Source of the DNA: Actinacidiphila alni
Lineage (GTDB): Bacteria; Actinomycetota; Actinomycetes; Streptomycetales; Streptomycetaceae
NCBI RefSeq assembly: GCF_900112845.1
Contig: NZ_FONG01000005.1
Location: 1 to 64,000 of the forward strand
DNA: 64,000 bases
Reading direction: 5' to 3'
Below are positions 42,110 through 51,549 of the stretch, piece after piece (the stretch's first letter is position 1; each line of letters starts with the position of its first letter). The position numbers and the translations under genes were made by a program. The notes beneath the pieces were generated by a model. It was not told the DNA's origin and made no database searches. It was given only the letters and a program-made list of their open reading frames with translations.

Positions 42110-43855
42110 GTGGCTGAGAGCACCGAGGCCGACTGGGTCTCCCGTTTCGCGGACGACGTCATCGCCGAGTCGGAGCGCCGCGCACCCGGGAAACCCGTTG
42201 TCGTCGCGTCCGGGCTCAGCCCCTCGGGCCCGATCCACCTCGGCAATCTGCGCGAGGTGATGACGCCCCACCTCGTCGCCGACGAGATCCGCCGCCGCGG
42301 CCACGAGGTGCGGCACCTGATCTCCTGGGACGACTACGACCGGTATCGCAAGGTCCCGGCCGGCGTCCCCGGCATCGACGACTCCTGGGCCGAGCACATC
42401 GGCAAGCCGCTGACGTCCGTGCCCGCCCCCGCGGGGTCGCCGTACCCGAACTGGGCCGAGCACTTCAAGGCGCGGATGGCCGGCGCGCTCACCGAGCTGG
42501 GCGTCGAGTACGACGGCATCAGCCAGACGGCGCAGTACACCGCGGGCGCCTACCGCGAGCAGGTCCTGCACGCGGTCCGGCACCGGGCCGAGATCGACGC
42601 GATCCTCGACCAGTACCGGACGAAGAAGGACCCGGCCAAGGCGGGCAAGGGCGGCGCCAAGCAGTCCCAGAAGCCGGTGGACGCCGCCGAGCTGGAGGCC
42701 GCCGAGGGCTCGGGCGCGGCGGCCGAGGACGACGGCAGCGGCTCCGGCGTCGGCTATTTCCCGTACAAGCCGTACTGCGCGCGGTGCGGCAAGGACCTCA
42801 CCACGGTCACGGCGTACGACGACGAGACCACCGAGCTGACGTACACATGCGCGTGCGGTCACGGCGAGACGGTCCGGCTGGAGGAGTTCGACCGCGGCAA
42901 GCTGGTGTGGAAGGTCGACTGGCCCATGCGCTGGGCCTACGAGGGCGTGATCTTCGAGCCGTCCGGTGTCGACCACTCCTCGCCCGGCTCGTCCTTCCAG
43001 GTCGGCGGGCAGATCGTCGGCCCGATCTTCGGCGGCAAGCAGCCGATCGGCCCGATGTACGCCTTCGTCGGTATCTCCGGCATGGCCAAGATGTCGTCCT
43101 CCAAGGGCGGTGTCCCGGTCCCGGCGGACGCGCTGCGGATCATGGAACCGCAGATCCTGCGCTGGCTCTACGCCCGCCGCCGCCCCAACCAGTCCTTCAA
43201 GATCGCCTTCGACCAGGAGATCCAGCGGCTCTACGACGAGTGGGACGCGCTGGAGCGGAAGGTCGCCGAGGGCACCGCGCTCCCGGCCGACCTGGCCGCG
43301 CACGGCCGGGCGGCCAGGACCGCCGCGGGCGAGCTGCCGCGTACGCCCCGGCCGCTGCCGTACCGCACCCTGGCGTCGGTCGCGGACATCACCGCTGGCG
43401 CGGAGGCGCAGACGCTGCGCATCCTGTCCGAGCTGGACCCGGAACGGCCGATCGGTTCGCTGGACGAGGTGCGCCCGCGTCTTGACCGGGCCGAGGCGTG
43501 GATCACCACGCAGGTGCCCGCCGAGCAGCGCACCGTCGTGCGGGCCGAGCCGGACACGGCGCGGCTGGCGGCGCTCGGCGCGGACGAGCTGGCCGGGCTG
43601 AAGCTGCTCACCGACGGCCTGGACGCGCACTGGTCGCTGGACGGGCTGACCACGCTGGTCTACGCGGTGCCGAAGGTGCTGGCCGGTCTTGAGCCGGACG
43701 CCAAGCCGACGCCGGAACTGAAGGTCGCCCAGCGGTCGTTCTTCGCGCTGCTCTACGAGCTGCTGGTCGGCCGGGACACCGGCCCCCGGCTGCCGACGCT
43801 GCTGCTCGCCGTCGGCGCGGACCGGGTGCGGACGCTGCTCGGCGCCGGGGCCTGA
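42110..43855 (+). CDS. lysS: Lysyl-tRNA synthetase, class I
   Basis: A 581-residue class I lysyl-tRNA synthetase, the archaeal-type enzyme found in some Actinobacteria. [16 protein letters not shown] holds the HIGH-like motif and [11 protein letters not shown] the KMSKS motif. CARCGKDL and YTCACGHGE form a zinc ribbon. An Ala/Gly/Asp-rich linker near 170-205 is an insertion. GTG 42110 has AGAGGA ahead. It lies back to back with argS, the synteny expected in Streptomyces. Confidence 0.95.
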   Translation: MAESTEADWVSRFADDVIAESERRAPGKPVVVASGLSPSGPIHLGNLREVMTPHLVADEIRRRGHEVRHLISWDDYDRYRKVPAGVPGIDDSWAEHIGKPLTSVPAPAGSPYPNWAEHFKARMAGALTELGVEYDGISQTAQYTAGAYREQVLHAVRHRAEIDAILDQYRTKKDPAKAGKGGAKQSQKPVDAAELEAAEGSGAAAEDDGSGSGVGYFPYKPYCARCGKDLTTVTAYDDETTELTYTCACGHGETVRLEEFDRGKLVWKVDWPMRWAYEGVIFEPSGVDHSSPGSSFQVGGQIVGPIFGGKQPIGPMYAFVGISGMAKMSSSKGGVPVPADALRIMEPQILRWLYARRRPNQSFKIAFDQEIQRLYDEWDALERKVAEGTALPADLAAHGRAARTAAGELPRTPRPLPYRTLASVADITAGAEAQTLRILSELDPERPIGSLDEVRPRLDRAEAWITTQVPAEQRTVVRAEPDTARLAALGADELAGLKLLTDGLDAHWSLDGLTTLVYAVPKVLAGLEPDAKPTPELKVAQRSFFALLYELLVGRDTGPRLPTLLLAVGADRVRTLLGAGA

Positions 43856-43879
43856 CGGCCAGCACGTACTAGCATCGAC

Positions 43880-43921
43880 AGGGCCGGGGCGGGCCGTGCA
43901 CGCGGACCCGACCCCGGCCCT
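43880..43921. terminator. Hairpin terminator between lysS and the DUF2637 gene
   Basis: AGGGCCGGGG (43880-43889) pairs with CCCCGGCCCT (43912-43921), and GGG/CCC extends the stem after a bulge. It is placed between convergent genes. Confidence 0.78.
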
Positions 43922-43956
43922 TCGCTGTCCGGGCGCGGGCGTGCAGGGCGCCCCGG

Positions 43957-45642
43957 TTACGGGATGTGCTCGGTGTCCGACTCGGACTGGAAGCGGTAGC
44001 GCAGGTCGCGCAGCACGGTGACCAGATCGCGCTCCTCCGGCGCGGTGCCGTTGTACATGTCGGAGAGGTAGCGGGCGAACTGCCGGGCGTTGGGGAAGAT
44101 CCCGTGCTCGCGGACGTAGCGCCGGTAGGCGCCGAAGAACGCCTCGTCCTGCGAGATGCCGTCGGGGAATTGGAGGTCGGAGACGTACTCGATCGGCGGT
44201 TCGGGAACGGGTTCGGCCTCGGGCTCCGGTTCCGGCCCGGGCTCCCCGGCGAATTCGGGCGCCGGACGCTGCTGGCCCTGAGCCACCGCGTTCCCGTTGA
44301 GGCCGGAACCGCCCAGCGGACGCGACCTGTTGGGCCCGGCCGGGACCATCACCTGCGACTGCTGCACCTGTGACTGCTGGGCCTGTTGCTGTTCGTACCG
44401 CTGTTGCTGCTGCTCGAACTGCTGCTGTTGCAGTTCCATCTGCTGCTGCAACTGCTGCCGCGCGAAGAACGCCTGCTCGGCCTGGGCGTCCTGCTGGGCC
44501 TGGAGCTGCTGGGCGACGAACCACGGGCTGTCGTGCGCGCCGGGCAGGTCCGCCGGCGGATACGGCTGCTGGTTGTACTGCTCGTACTGCTCGTACTGCG
44601 CGTACTGCGGGACCTGGCCGCCCCGCAGGCGGTCGGCCTCGGCGGCGGCGATCGCCGCGGCCGCTTCCTCCGCCAGGTCGGGTATTCGGTTCCCCGCGCC
44701 GTTCCCGTTGACGGCCCCGTTCGGGTGCCCGCCCGCGTTCCCGTTCACCGCGCCGTTCAGGGCACCATTCACCGCACCGTTCACGGCGCCGTTCTGACGG
44801 CCGTTCAGGCCGCCGTTGACCGATCCGTTCACCGTGCCGTTCATGGCGCTTCCGGCGGCCCCGGCGGCGGCACCGTTCGCGTCCGCGCCCTCCGTACCCT
44901 CCGCGCCCTCGGCCTTCCGCGGTCCGGCGGTCAACTCCTTGGCGGGGCGGGTGAGTTCGATGCCCGCCGCTTCCAGCCCGGCGTCCGCCGTCTCCGCCAG
45001 CGGCACCCCGTACTTCGCCAGCCGCAGCGGCATGATCGCCTCGACCGGGGCCTTGCGGCGCCACGCGACGCCGTACCGGGCCCGCAGCCGCGCCCGGTAC
45101 ACCAGCCGGTCCTGCTCGCGCCGGATGGTCTCCTCGTACGAGCGCAGCTCCCACAGCTTCATCCGGCGCCACAGCCGGAAGGTGGGGACCGGCGCGAGGA
45201 TCCAGCGGGTGATGCGCACCGACTCCATGTGCTTGTCGGCGGTGATGTCGGCGATTCGGCCGATCGCGTGCCGCGCGGCCTCCACCGACACCACGAACAG
45301 CACCGGGATGATCGCGTGCATGCCGACGCCGAGCGGGTCGGGCCAGGCGGCGGCGCCGTTGAAGGCGATCGTCGCGGCCGTCAGCAGCCAGGCGGTCTGC
45401 CGCAGCAGCGGGAACGGGATGCGCAGCCAGGTCAGCAGCAGGTCCAGGGCGAGCAGGACGACGATGCCGGCGTCCACGCCGATCGGGAAGACGTTCGCGA
45501 ACCAGCCGAAGCCCTTGTCCAGGGCGAGCGAGCGGACCGCCGCGTACGAACCGGCGAAGCCGATCGCGGCGATCACCACGGCACCGGTGACGACCACTCC
45601 GATGAGAACGCGGTGCGTCCGGGTCAAACGTATCGCGGCCAC
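43957..45642 (-). CDS. DUF2637 membrane protein with repeat-rich tail
   Basis: A 561-residue protein. The first ~130 residues hold about four membrane helices (GVVVTGAVVIAAIGFAGSY and others) of the DUF2637 family, which resembles plasmid spread proteins (SpdB-like). A basic juxtamembrane region with KLWELRSYEETIRREQDRLVYRARL follows. Residues about 250-305 are NG-x-V tetrapeptide repeats and about 345-430 are glutamine-rich and probably coiled-coil or disordered. The C-terminal ~80 residues are compact and conserved-looking (DEAFFGAYRRYVREHGIFPN). GTG 45642 has AGGAGGGG ahead. No other transfer genes are near, so it is chromosomal. Confidence 0.82.
   Translation of the reverse strand: MAAIRLTRTHRVLIGVVVTGAVVIAAIGFAGSYAAVRSLALDKGFGWFANVFPIGVDAGIVVLLALDLLLTWLRIPFPLLRQTAWLLTAATIAFNGAAAWPDPLGVGMHAIIPVLFVVSVEAARHAIGRIADITADKHMESVRITRWILAPVPTFRLWRRMKLWELRSYEETIRREQDRLVYRARLRARYGVAWRRKAPVEAIMPLRLAKYGVPLAETADAGLEAAGIELTRPAKELTAGPRKAEGAEGTEGADANGAAAGAAGSAMNGTVNGSVNGGLNGRQNGAVNGAVNGALNGAVNGNAGGHPNGAVNGNGAGNRIPDLAEEAAAAIAAAEADRLRGGQVPQYAQYEQYEQYNQQPYPPADLPGAHDSPWFVAQQLQAQQDAQAEQAFFARQQLQQQMELQQQQFEQQQQRYEQQQAQQSQVQQSQVMVPAGPNRSRPLGGSGLNGNAVAQGQQRPAPEFAGEPGPEPEPEAEPVPEPPIEYVSDLQFPDGISQDEAFFGAYRRYVREHGIFPNARQFARYLSDMYNGTAPEERDLVTVLRDLRYRFQSESDTEHIP
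44690..44846 (-). repeat. Coding minisatellite (NGAV repeats)
   Basis: Within the DUF2637 gene a 12-base unit (about CCGTTCACCGCG on the plus strand) is repeated some ten times, encoding AsnGly-Ala/Ser-Val units. Copies vary at single bases, so the run has expanded and then diverged. Confidence 0.75.
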
Positions 45643-45852
45643 CCGCGACCCCTCCTACCCCTTGGCTCCTGCCCCAACTGACGGGCTCCGCCCCACTGGC
45701 GGCCACCGCCGCGCGGGCGGTCCGGGAGCCCTGGTCCGGCCCCGGCGGGCCCCAGACTGCCATACGCGTGCGACAGGGACCCGCCGTGCCGGCGTACTGC
45801 GGACGTACAAACGCGCGAATACCGGGCGGGAGCGGCGGGAGTTGTGGAGTTG

Positions 45853-46581
45853 TTACGCGTTCGCCGCCGCGACGGCCGCGACGGCGTCCTTGGCGGCCCG
45901 CTCGGCGCCGCTGCGCACGGTGTCGGCCGACGGGTTCTTCTTGCCCTCGAGGCCCGCGCCGTTGAACTCCACCAGCACCACGACATTGCCGCTGCGCACG
46001 ACGACCGAGTCGTTCTGGGACGTGACCTTGGCGATCGTGGCCTTGCTGGCGACCGACGCGGCCTGGTCGCCGAGGCCGGTCAGGGTCGCCGGGCTGGCGC
46101 CGGACACCTGGTTGAGGGTGCCGACCTGCTCGGTGTAACGCTTCTTCGCCTGGTCCTCGGCCGAGCCCAGCGCGGTGGAGGAGGTGAAGCGCTGGAGGGT
46201 GACCGACAGCCAGCGGTATTGGTAACCGTCCTTGCCGTTGCCGGTCCAGGAGCAGCCGCTGCGCGCCTGGAGGTCGTCGGACTTCACGGCCGTGCCGCCG
46301 GGCGTCTTCGCCTTCGGCACCAGCGCCGTGACCGTCGCCTTCGTCACCGAGGTGCAGGACGAGGGGAGCGCGGCGAATTTCGCGGGCGCGACGGTCGGGG
46401 TCGGCGAGGCGGAGGCGCCGCCGGAGGCCGAGGAGGATGCCGAGGACGCCGAGGACTGGGCCTTCGCGTCGGACGAGTCGGACGAGCCCGAGCCGGACGA
46501 GCACCCGGCGATCGCGAACGCGGGGACGGCCGCGCAGGCGAGCAGCAAGGCCAGGCGCGGGGCGGTGTGTCGTCGTTCCAT
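45853..46581 (-). CDS. DUF3558 lipoprotein
   Basis: About 242 residues. A signal peptide ends in the lipobox AIAGC, followed by a Ser/Gly/Ala-rich linker and a DUF3558-like domain with LPSSCTSVTKATVTALVP and a second cysteine in RSGCSWTG. It is expected to be anchored outside the membrane; function unknown. The next gene upstream encodes a related protein. Confidence 0.85.
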   Translation of the reverse strand: MERRHTAPRLALLLACAAVPAFAIAGCSSGSGSSDSSDAKAQSSASSASSSASGGASASPTPTVAPAKFAALPSSCTSVTKATVTALVPKAKTPGGTAVKSDDLQARSGCSWTGNGKDGYQYRWLSVTLQRFTSSTALGSAEDQAKKRYTEQVGTLNQVSGASPATLTGLGDQAASVASKATIAKVTSQNDSVVVRSGNVVVLVEFNGAGLEGKKNPSADTVRSGAERAAKDAVAAVAAANA

Positions 46582-46629
46582 GGGGGTCACCCTAAGGGGC
46601 CGCGCTGTCCGCCCCCGCCCGCGCGCGTG

Positions 46630-47550
46630 TCAGCCCTTGACTTTCCGCTCGATCTGGTCTGCGACCTCTTGCGCGCCTTTTTGCAGGTCAGCGCTGCTCG
46701 GTGGCAGAGAGCCACTGGGTGCGGACTCCGCGTAGGTGACCGTCACCAGGACGTTCGCGGTGCGGAAAACCAGCGTCACGTCGCGGCGGGGCTGCTTGGA
46801 GTGGGGTGCGACGACGTCATTGATAAATGCGGCGTTTCCCACATCGGTCAGGCGGCGGGGGAGGAGGTCGGGGCTGCTGCCACCGTTCCCCGAGCCCGCG
46901 TCCGTACCGGTTCCCGTCCCGGTGCCGTTCGGGTCGCCGGTGCCGCTGTCGGTGCTCGCGCCGTTGGTGCCCCGGGTGGTGCTGCCGCCGCTGCCCGTGC
47001 CGCCGGTGGGCGGCGTGGTGGTCGGGGGGGTCGGGGTGGTCGGGGTGTCGGACGAGGTCGGCAGCGCCGGGATCGAGGCGTCGGCGGCCTTCTGCGTGAA
47101 GTCCTGCTGCGCCTGCGCCTCGTCGCTGATGGCCGGGTCGTACGACACGACGCGTTCGAGGTCGATCCGCAGCGTGTCCGAGGCGCCGGCCGTGGTCGTA
47201 CCGCGCCAGGAGCAGCCGACCCGGCGGTTGGTGTCGTACGTCAGCGCCTCCGAGCCGGCGATGTCCGGGACGGCGGGCACGAGCTGCTTGAGCAGGTCGG
47301 CGTCGACGGCTGTGCAGGGGGAGGGCAGGGTGCGGTACTTGCCGGGCGGGGCGGGGGAGACCGTGCTCGAACTGTCGCCGCCCGCGAGCTGGGCGGCCTT
47401 CTGGTCGGTGACGGAGTCGGCCGAGGTGCCGTCGGCGGTGCAGGCGGTGAGGGCGCCGAGTGCGGCGACGGTCACCGCCAGCGCGGTCGCGGCCGGGCCG
47501 ACGGCGAGGGGACGGCCGTGCCTCGCCGGGACTCTTCGCGTGGACCGCAC
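46630..47550 (-). CDS. DUF3558 lipoprotein
   Basis: A 306-residue lipoprotein with the lipobox ALTAC near residue 37. The DUF3558 core is LPSPCTAVDADLLKQLVPA and RVGCSWRGTTTA. A long Thr/Pro/Gly-rich insert (about 165-220) splits the domain. It is a paralogue of the downstream gene: both have the LPS-C-T-V ... GCSW pattern. They form a tandem pair, 48 bases apart. Confidence 0.85.
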   Translation of the reverse strand: MRSTRRVPARHGRPLAVGPAATALAVTVAALGALTACTADGTSADSVTDQKAAQLAGGDSSSTVSPAPPGKYRTLPSPCTAVDADLLKQLVPAVPDIAGSEALTYDTNRRVGCSWRGTTTAGASDTLRIDLERVVSYDPAISDEAQAQQDFTQKAADASIPALPTSSDTPTTPTPPTTTPPTGGTGSGGSTTRGTNGASTDSGTGDPNGTGTGTGTDAGSGNGGSSPDLLPRRLTDVGNAAFINDVVAPHSKQPRRDVTLVFRTANVLVTVTYAESAPSGSLPPSSADLQKGAQEVADQIERKVKG

Positions 47551-47800
47551 GGGCCGGGCCTCCTCATCTGCGCGCCGCCGCCAGGCAGCTCGTCGTACTT
47601 ATTGCGTCGTACTGATGCAGACTTCTGCCTGCTGTCGGGCGGTTCCACTGTCTGTTCCGTGCCGTCGTGCGGGCGTAAACCTTTGGCGTGGACGGTCACG
47701 CCGTGGAGACAATGTCTACCGCAAGCTTCACCGAAACCATCTCTTGGGGCGGTTTTATCGCGTGAGGCGTCCTTGATGTCGTTGTTTCCGGGGGATTGTC
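47551..47800. other. Intergenic region before rtcB
   Basis: A 250-base divergent region between a lipoprotein gene and rtcB. It contains AGACAATGTCT (47707-47717), an 11-base perfect palindrome, and a duplicated GTCGTACT near 47594 and 47606. No gene is apparent. The palindrome may be an rtcB operator. Confidence 0.4.
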
Positions 47801-48994
47801 ATGTCTTATACCGAGGTGCCGGGTGTCCGGGTGCCGATCCGGATGTGGACGGACCCGTCCACGGTCGAGGACGGCGCGATGCAGCAGCTGCGCAATGTGT
47901 CCTCGCTGCCCTGGATCAAGGGCCTGGCCGTCATGCCCGACGTGCACTACGGCAAGGGCGCGACGGTCGGCTCGGTCATCGCCATGCACGGTGCGGTCTG
48001 CCCGGCGGCGGTCGGCGTCGACATCGGCTGCGGCATGAGCGCGGTGAAGACCTCGCTCACCGCGAACGACCTACCCGGGGATCTGTCCCGGCTGCGCTCC
48101 AAGGTGGAGCAGGCCATTCCGGTCGGCCGCGGCATGCACGACGCGCCGGTGGCGCCGGACCGTTTCCACGGCATGGCCACCGCCGGCTGGGACGACTTCT
48201 GGGGACGTTTCGACGGGCTCGCGGAGGCGGTGCACTTCCGCGCGGAGCGCGCCGCCAAGCAGATGGGCACGCTCGGCAGCGGCAACCACTTCGTGGAGAT
48301 CTGCCTCGACGAGGCGGGCGCGGTCTGGCTGATGCTGCACTCCGGCTCGCGCAACATCGGCAAGGAGCTGGCCGAATTCCACATCGGTGAGGCGCAGAAG
48401 CTGCCGCACAACCAGGGTCTTGTCGACCGCGACCTCGCGGTCTTCATCTCCGACACGCCGCAGATGGCCGCGTACCGCAACGACCTGTTCTGGGCCCAGG
48501 AGTACGCCAAGAACAACCGGGCCATCATGATGGCCCTCCTCCAGGACGTGGTCCGCAAGGAGTTCAAGAAGGCCCGGCCGACCTTCGACCAGGTCATCTC
48601 CTGCCACCACAACTACGTCTCCGAGGAGCGCTACGACGGCATGGACCTGCTGGTCACCCGCAAGGGCGCGATCCGCGCGGGCTCCGGCGACCACGGCATC
48701 ATCCCGGGCTCGATGGGCACCGAGTCCTACATCGTCCGCGGCCTCGGCAACACCGCGGCCTTCAACTCCGCCTCCCACGGCGCCGGCCGCCGCATGAGCC
48801 GCAACGCGGCGAAGCGGCACTTCTCCACCCGCGACCTGGAGGAGCAGACCAAGGGCGTCGAGTGCCGCAAGGACTCCGGCGTCGTCGACGAGATCCCGGG
48901 CGCCTACAAGCCGATCAAGCAGGTCATCGACCAGCAGACCGACCTGGTCGAGGTCGTGGCGCAGCTGAAGCAGATCGTCTGCGTCAAGGGCTGA
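47801..48994 (+). CDS. rtcB: RNA ligase RtcB
   Basis: A 397-residue RNA 3'-phosphate/5'-OH ligase. The manganese ligands are in VDIGCGM (Cys77), GSGNHFVE, HSGSRNIGKELAEFH and CHHNYV, and the GMP-accepting histidine is His326 in NSASHGAGRRMSR. All catalytic residues are present. It seals RNA ends with GTP. GGGGG lies ahead of ATG 47801. RtcA and RtcR are not nearby, so its physiological target is unknown. Confidence 0.96.
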   Translation: MSYTEVPGVRVPIRMWTDPSTVEDGAMQQLRNVSSLPWIKGLAVMPDVHYGKGATVGSVIAMHGAVCPAAVGVDIGCGMSAVKTSLTANDLPGDLSRLRSKVEQAIPVGRGMHDAPVAPDRFHGMATAGWDDFWGRFDGLAEAVHFRAERAAKQMGTLGSGNHFVEICLDEAGAVWLMLHSGSRNIGKELAEFHIGEAQKLPHNQGLVDRDLAVFISDTPQMAAYRNDLFWAQEYAKNNRAIMMALLQDVVRKEFKKARPTFDQVISCHHNYVSEERYDGMDLLVTRKGAIRAGSGDHGIIPGSMGTESYIVRGLGNTAAFNSASHGAGRRMSRNAAKRHFSTRDLEEQTKGVECRKDSGVVDEIPGAYKPIKQVIDQQTDLVEVVAQLKQIVCVKG

Positions 48995-49040
48995 GGCCCA
49001 GGAAGGCGGCGCCGTGAGCAGGCGGCGTTACCCGCCCCGC

Positions 49041-49073
49041 GTGGTCCCGGGTGCCTGTCGCACCCGGGACCAC
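49041..49073 (+). terminator. Hairpin terminator after rtcB
   Basis: GTGGTCCCGGGTGC (49041-49054) and GCACCCGGGACCAC (49060-49073) are perfectly complementary with a five-base loop. A GACCACCACGGG direct repeat follows at once. Confidence 0.85.
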
Positions 49074-49182
49074 CACGGGACCACCACGGGGCCTGCCGCT
49101 CGGGGCGCCGTCGAGCACGGCTGCGAGGTCTTCGCGGGAGTACGACCCGTGCGGCACGCGGGCCTCTGGGTAGGCTCCGGCC

Positions 49183-49953
49183 ATGACGGAGCATCCAGGT
49201 TTCGGCGCCCTGCTGGCGCGGCTGCTGGAGCGAAGAGGGTTCGGTGTGCGGGCAGTGGCCGACCGCGCCGGGGTGGCGGCGAGTGAGGTCGACGCGGTTC
49301 TTGCGGGAGGGACCCCGAGCGAGGGACTGCTCCGACGGCTTGCGCCGGCGCTGACGTTCCGCGCCGTCGATCTGTTCGTCCTCGCGGGAGTGGCGGTTCC
49401 GGAGGACCTGGCGCCGCTGGACGCCGCCGCCCGGCACTCGGTGGCGAGCATTGTGGCGGGCGCGGTGGGCCTTCCCGCGGCGGGACGCAGTGACCTTCTC
49501 CGGCTGATCCGATCGATGCCGCAGGAGGAACGGGGTTCCCGCTTCTCTCCGAAGCCCCCCATGCCCCTGACCGGCGGTCCGGGATCTTGGGTCGTCCGCA
49601 TGCTCCAGTACCGCAACCTGAACTGGATGGGCATGGCAAGGACGCTTGCCTTCGTGACGCCCACGTGCCTGTCGGCGGCCACCTATGGGGTGATCGGCTC
49701 CGGCCGCAAGGAGCTGTCCCCGCGCTTGGTGACGGACTTCGCTGCCGTCCTGGGGCTCGACGCCCGTGAACTGGCCGGGCTGGCAGGCGTCGTTCTGCAC
49801 GAGATGCCGGCTCCGCCCTCTCCGGAGGCCGTGGACGCCGCGGAGTTGCTGTGGGAGGCGCGACGCCTGTCCGCCGCGCAGGCGCGACACGTCTCGGAAG
49901 TGGCATGGTCGCTGCTGGCGGATTCCCGCGGCGCTTCCGGCTACCGCTCGTAG
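49183..49953 (+). CDS. HTH-like protein of unknown function
   Basis: A 256-residue protein. RRGFGVRAVADRAGVAASEVDAVLAGGTPSEGLLRRLAPAL (about 17-57) resembles an XRE-type helix-turn-helix, and a second similar helix set near LSAATYGVIGSGRKELSPRLVTDFAAVLGLDARELAGLAG (about 165-205) looks like a duplicate. It could be a double-HTH DNA-binding protein. No DUF name can be given with confidence. Start ATG 49183. The 3' end overlaps the opposite gene by 13 bases. Confidence 0.65.
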   Translation: MTEHPGFGALLARLLERRGFGVRAVADRAGVAASEVDAVLAGGTPSEGLLRRLAPALTFRAVDLFVLAGVAVPEDLAPLDAAARHSVASIVAGAVGLPAAGRSDLLRLIRSMPQEERGSRFSPKPPMPLTGGPGSWVVRMLQYRNLNWMGMARTLAFVTPTCLSAATYGVIGSGRKELSPRLVTDFAAVLGLDARELAGLAGVVLHEMPAPPSPEAVDAAELLWEARRLSAAQARHVSEVAWSLLADSRGASGYRS

Positions 49954-50339
49954 ACGCGCCACCACGGGTCGACCGCTGCCCGGGCGAGGGCGGTGTCGTA
50001 CTGGGCTGCGTCGAAATCGCAGGCCAGGGGGCGGGTCATGTGGTCCGGGGGCTGCCAGTCGTACCACTGGACGACCGTGTCGATGCGGTGGACGACGACG
50101 GTGAGAAAGCCGCAGCCGCCGCCGGTGCACGCGGGCGCGCCGAGTTCCACGCGGCGGGGGACGTCGGTGGCCGCGAGAGGGCCGGGGCCGTGCGGGGGCC
50201 AGAGGTCGGCGGCGAGGGGGCCCCGGCCGTCGGGGCCGACGGCCGGGTCGAGGACGTCCTCGCCGTTGACCAAGAGGCGGACCTGCGGGGGGTAGCGCGG
50301 GCCGGGCGGGAGGACGGCGATCTCCAGGTGGTCGAACAC
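49941..50339 (-). CDS. Hypothetical protein
   Basis: A 132-residue protein with no recognised family. It begins MFDHLEIAVLPPGPRYPPQVRLLVNGEDV, contains ACTGGGCGFLTVVVHRIDTVVQWYDWQPPDH, and ends WWRVYER. The CTGGGCG segment and hydrophobic strands suggest a small beta-rich fold. No signal peptide. Consistent codon usage supports it as a gene; ATG 50339. Confidence 0.65.
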   Translation of the reverse strand: MFDHLEIAVLPPGPRYPPQVRLLVNGEDVLDPAVGPDGRGPLAADLWPPHGPGPLAATDVPRRVELGAPACTGGGCGFLTVVVHRIDTVVQWYDWQPPDHMTRPLACDFDAAQYDTALARAAVDPWWRVYER

Positions 50340-50367
50340 CCGGTCAGCCTAGGGGCGGGCGGGCGCG

Positions 50368-51414
50368 TCAGTGGGGTGTGGGGGTTGCTTGGTGGGTCAG
50401 GAGGGAGGTGGCGCAGGTGAGGAGGGTTTCGGGGAGGGGGCGGCGGTGCCAGGCGAGCAGGGATTCGGCCTTCGCCGTGGTGTGGCGGTTGCGGCGGCCC
50501 AGGGCGGGGGTGATCTCGCGGAGGGCGGGGTCGCGGAAGCGGGCGGCGAGGCGGACGGCGATGTCGGGGAGCTGCCGGGTGGGGACGCGGCGGCCCGCGT
50601 CGCCCAGGCCCTCGCGCAGGATGCGCGCCATGTCGGCCATCCAGGCGAACTCCCCGGTGCCGAGGAAGCGTTCGCCGGCCGCCGCCGGTGAGGTCATGGC
50701 CCGCAGATGGAGGTCGACGAGATCGCGGACGTCGACGATCTCCAGGCCGATGCGCGGCACGCCGGGCATGGCGCCGGAGAGCATGCGGGCGACGATGCCG
50801 ACCGAGCCGCCGGTGTCCGCGGTCAGGACGGGCCCGAAGACCGCGCCGGGCAGCACCGTGGTGAATTCGGTCGGGCCGCGGTAGGTGTCCATGAAGTCCC
50901 AGGCGGCCATCTCGGCGAGCGTCTTGGCGCGCCGGTACGGGATGAGGGTGGGGTCGTCGGGGTCGGTCCACAGCGTCTCGTCGGTGACGCCCTCGGTCGC
51001 GTACGACGACGGGCTCGCGGCGTTGGCCGCGGACGTCATCACGACCCGCCGCACCCCGGCGGCGGTCGCCGCCCGCAGCACGCGCAGCGCCCCGTCGCGG
51101 GCGGGCGCGACCAGCGCGTCCGGATTGTTGCCGGTGCCCGCGCCGCCGGTCACCCCGAGCGGCGCGGCGACGTGCAGCACGTAGTCGACGCCTTCGACCG
51201 CCGCTTCCCATCCGGCGTCCGCCGTGAGATCGGCGACGGCGAAGTCCAGCCGCCCGGCCGGGTCGACGACGGTGGACACCGCCTCGGTGACGGCCCGCTC
51301 CTTGGCGCGCGAGCGGACGGTGGTGCGTACGCGGTAGCCGCGGCTCAGCAGTTCGGCGACGGTCCAGCCCCCGATATAGCCGCTGCCTCCGGTGACCAGC
51401 ACGGTTTCGGGCAT
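50368..51414 (-). CDS. NAD(P)-dependent epimerase/dihydroflavonol-reductase-like protein
   Basis: A 348-residue extended SDR. ETVLVTGGSGYIGGWTVAEL is the nucleotide motif, VLHVAAPLG follows, and the catalytic pair is in LIPYRRAKTLAE (YxxxK). It resembles the dihydroflavonol-4-reductase/cinnamoyl-CoA reductase group, often seen next to TetR regulators in Streptomyces. It diverges from such a regulator, and a long double inverted repeat lies between. Confidence 0.88.
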   Translation of the reverse strand: MPETVLVTGGSGYIGGWTVAELLSRGYRVRTTVRSRAKERAVTEAVSTVVDPAGRLDFAVADLTADAGWEAAVEGVDYVLHVAAPLGVTGGAGTGNNPDALVAPARDGALRVLRAATAAGVRRVVMTSAANAASPSSYATEGVTDETLWTDPDDPTLIPYRRAKTLAEMAAWDFMDTYRGPTEFTTVLPGAVFGPVLTADTGGSVGIVARMLSGAMPGVPRIGLEIVDVRDLVDLHLRAMTSPAAAGERFLGTGEFAWMADMARILREGLGDAGRRVPTRQLPDIAVRLAARFRDPALREITPALGRRNRHTTAKAESLLAWHRRPLPETLLTCATSLLTHQATPTPH

Positions 51415-51469
51415 GACGGGACCTCCAGGGGAGTGGGTGCGGGAGTGGGTGCGGGGGATGTGCGAGAAT

Positions 51470-51523
51470 TAAACGGAAGGCCCTCCGTTACACCTCCGAA
51501 CGTACCGGAGGCCCTTCCGTTTA
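51470..51523. promoter_or_regulatory. Large inverted-repeat operator between epimerase and tetR
   Basis: A 22-base arm at 51470-51491 matches the complement of 51502-51523 at 20 of 22 positions. Both arms carry AAACGGAAGG..CCTCCG half-sites, and each also has internal dyad symmetry. This is a strong candidate for a double TetR operator acting on both divergent genes. Confidence 0.8.
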
Positions 51524-51549
51524 GCAAACCGGACCGAACGGACCCGCCC

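Noticed and set aside
42026..46504. A 1492-codon minus-strand open frame
   Set aside because: It runs antisense through lysS and in a wrong frame of the DUF2637 gene, has no ribosome site, and its Arg/Pro/Gly-rich sequence is typical of GC-rich shadow frames.
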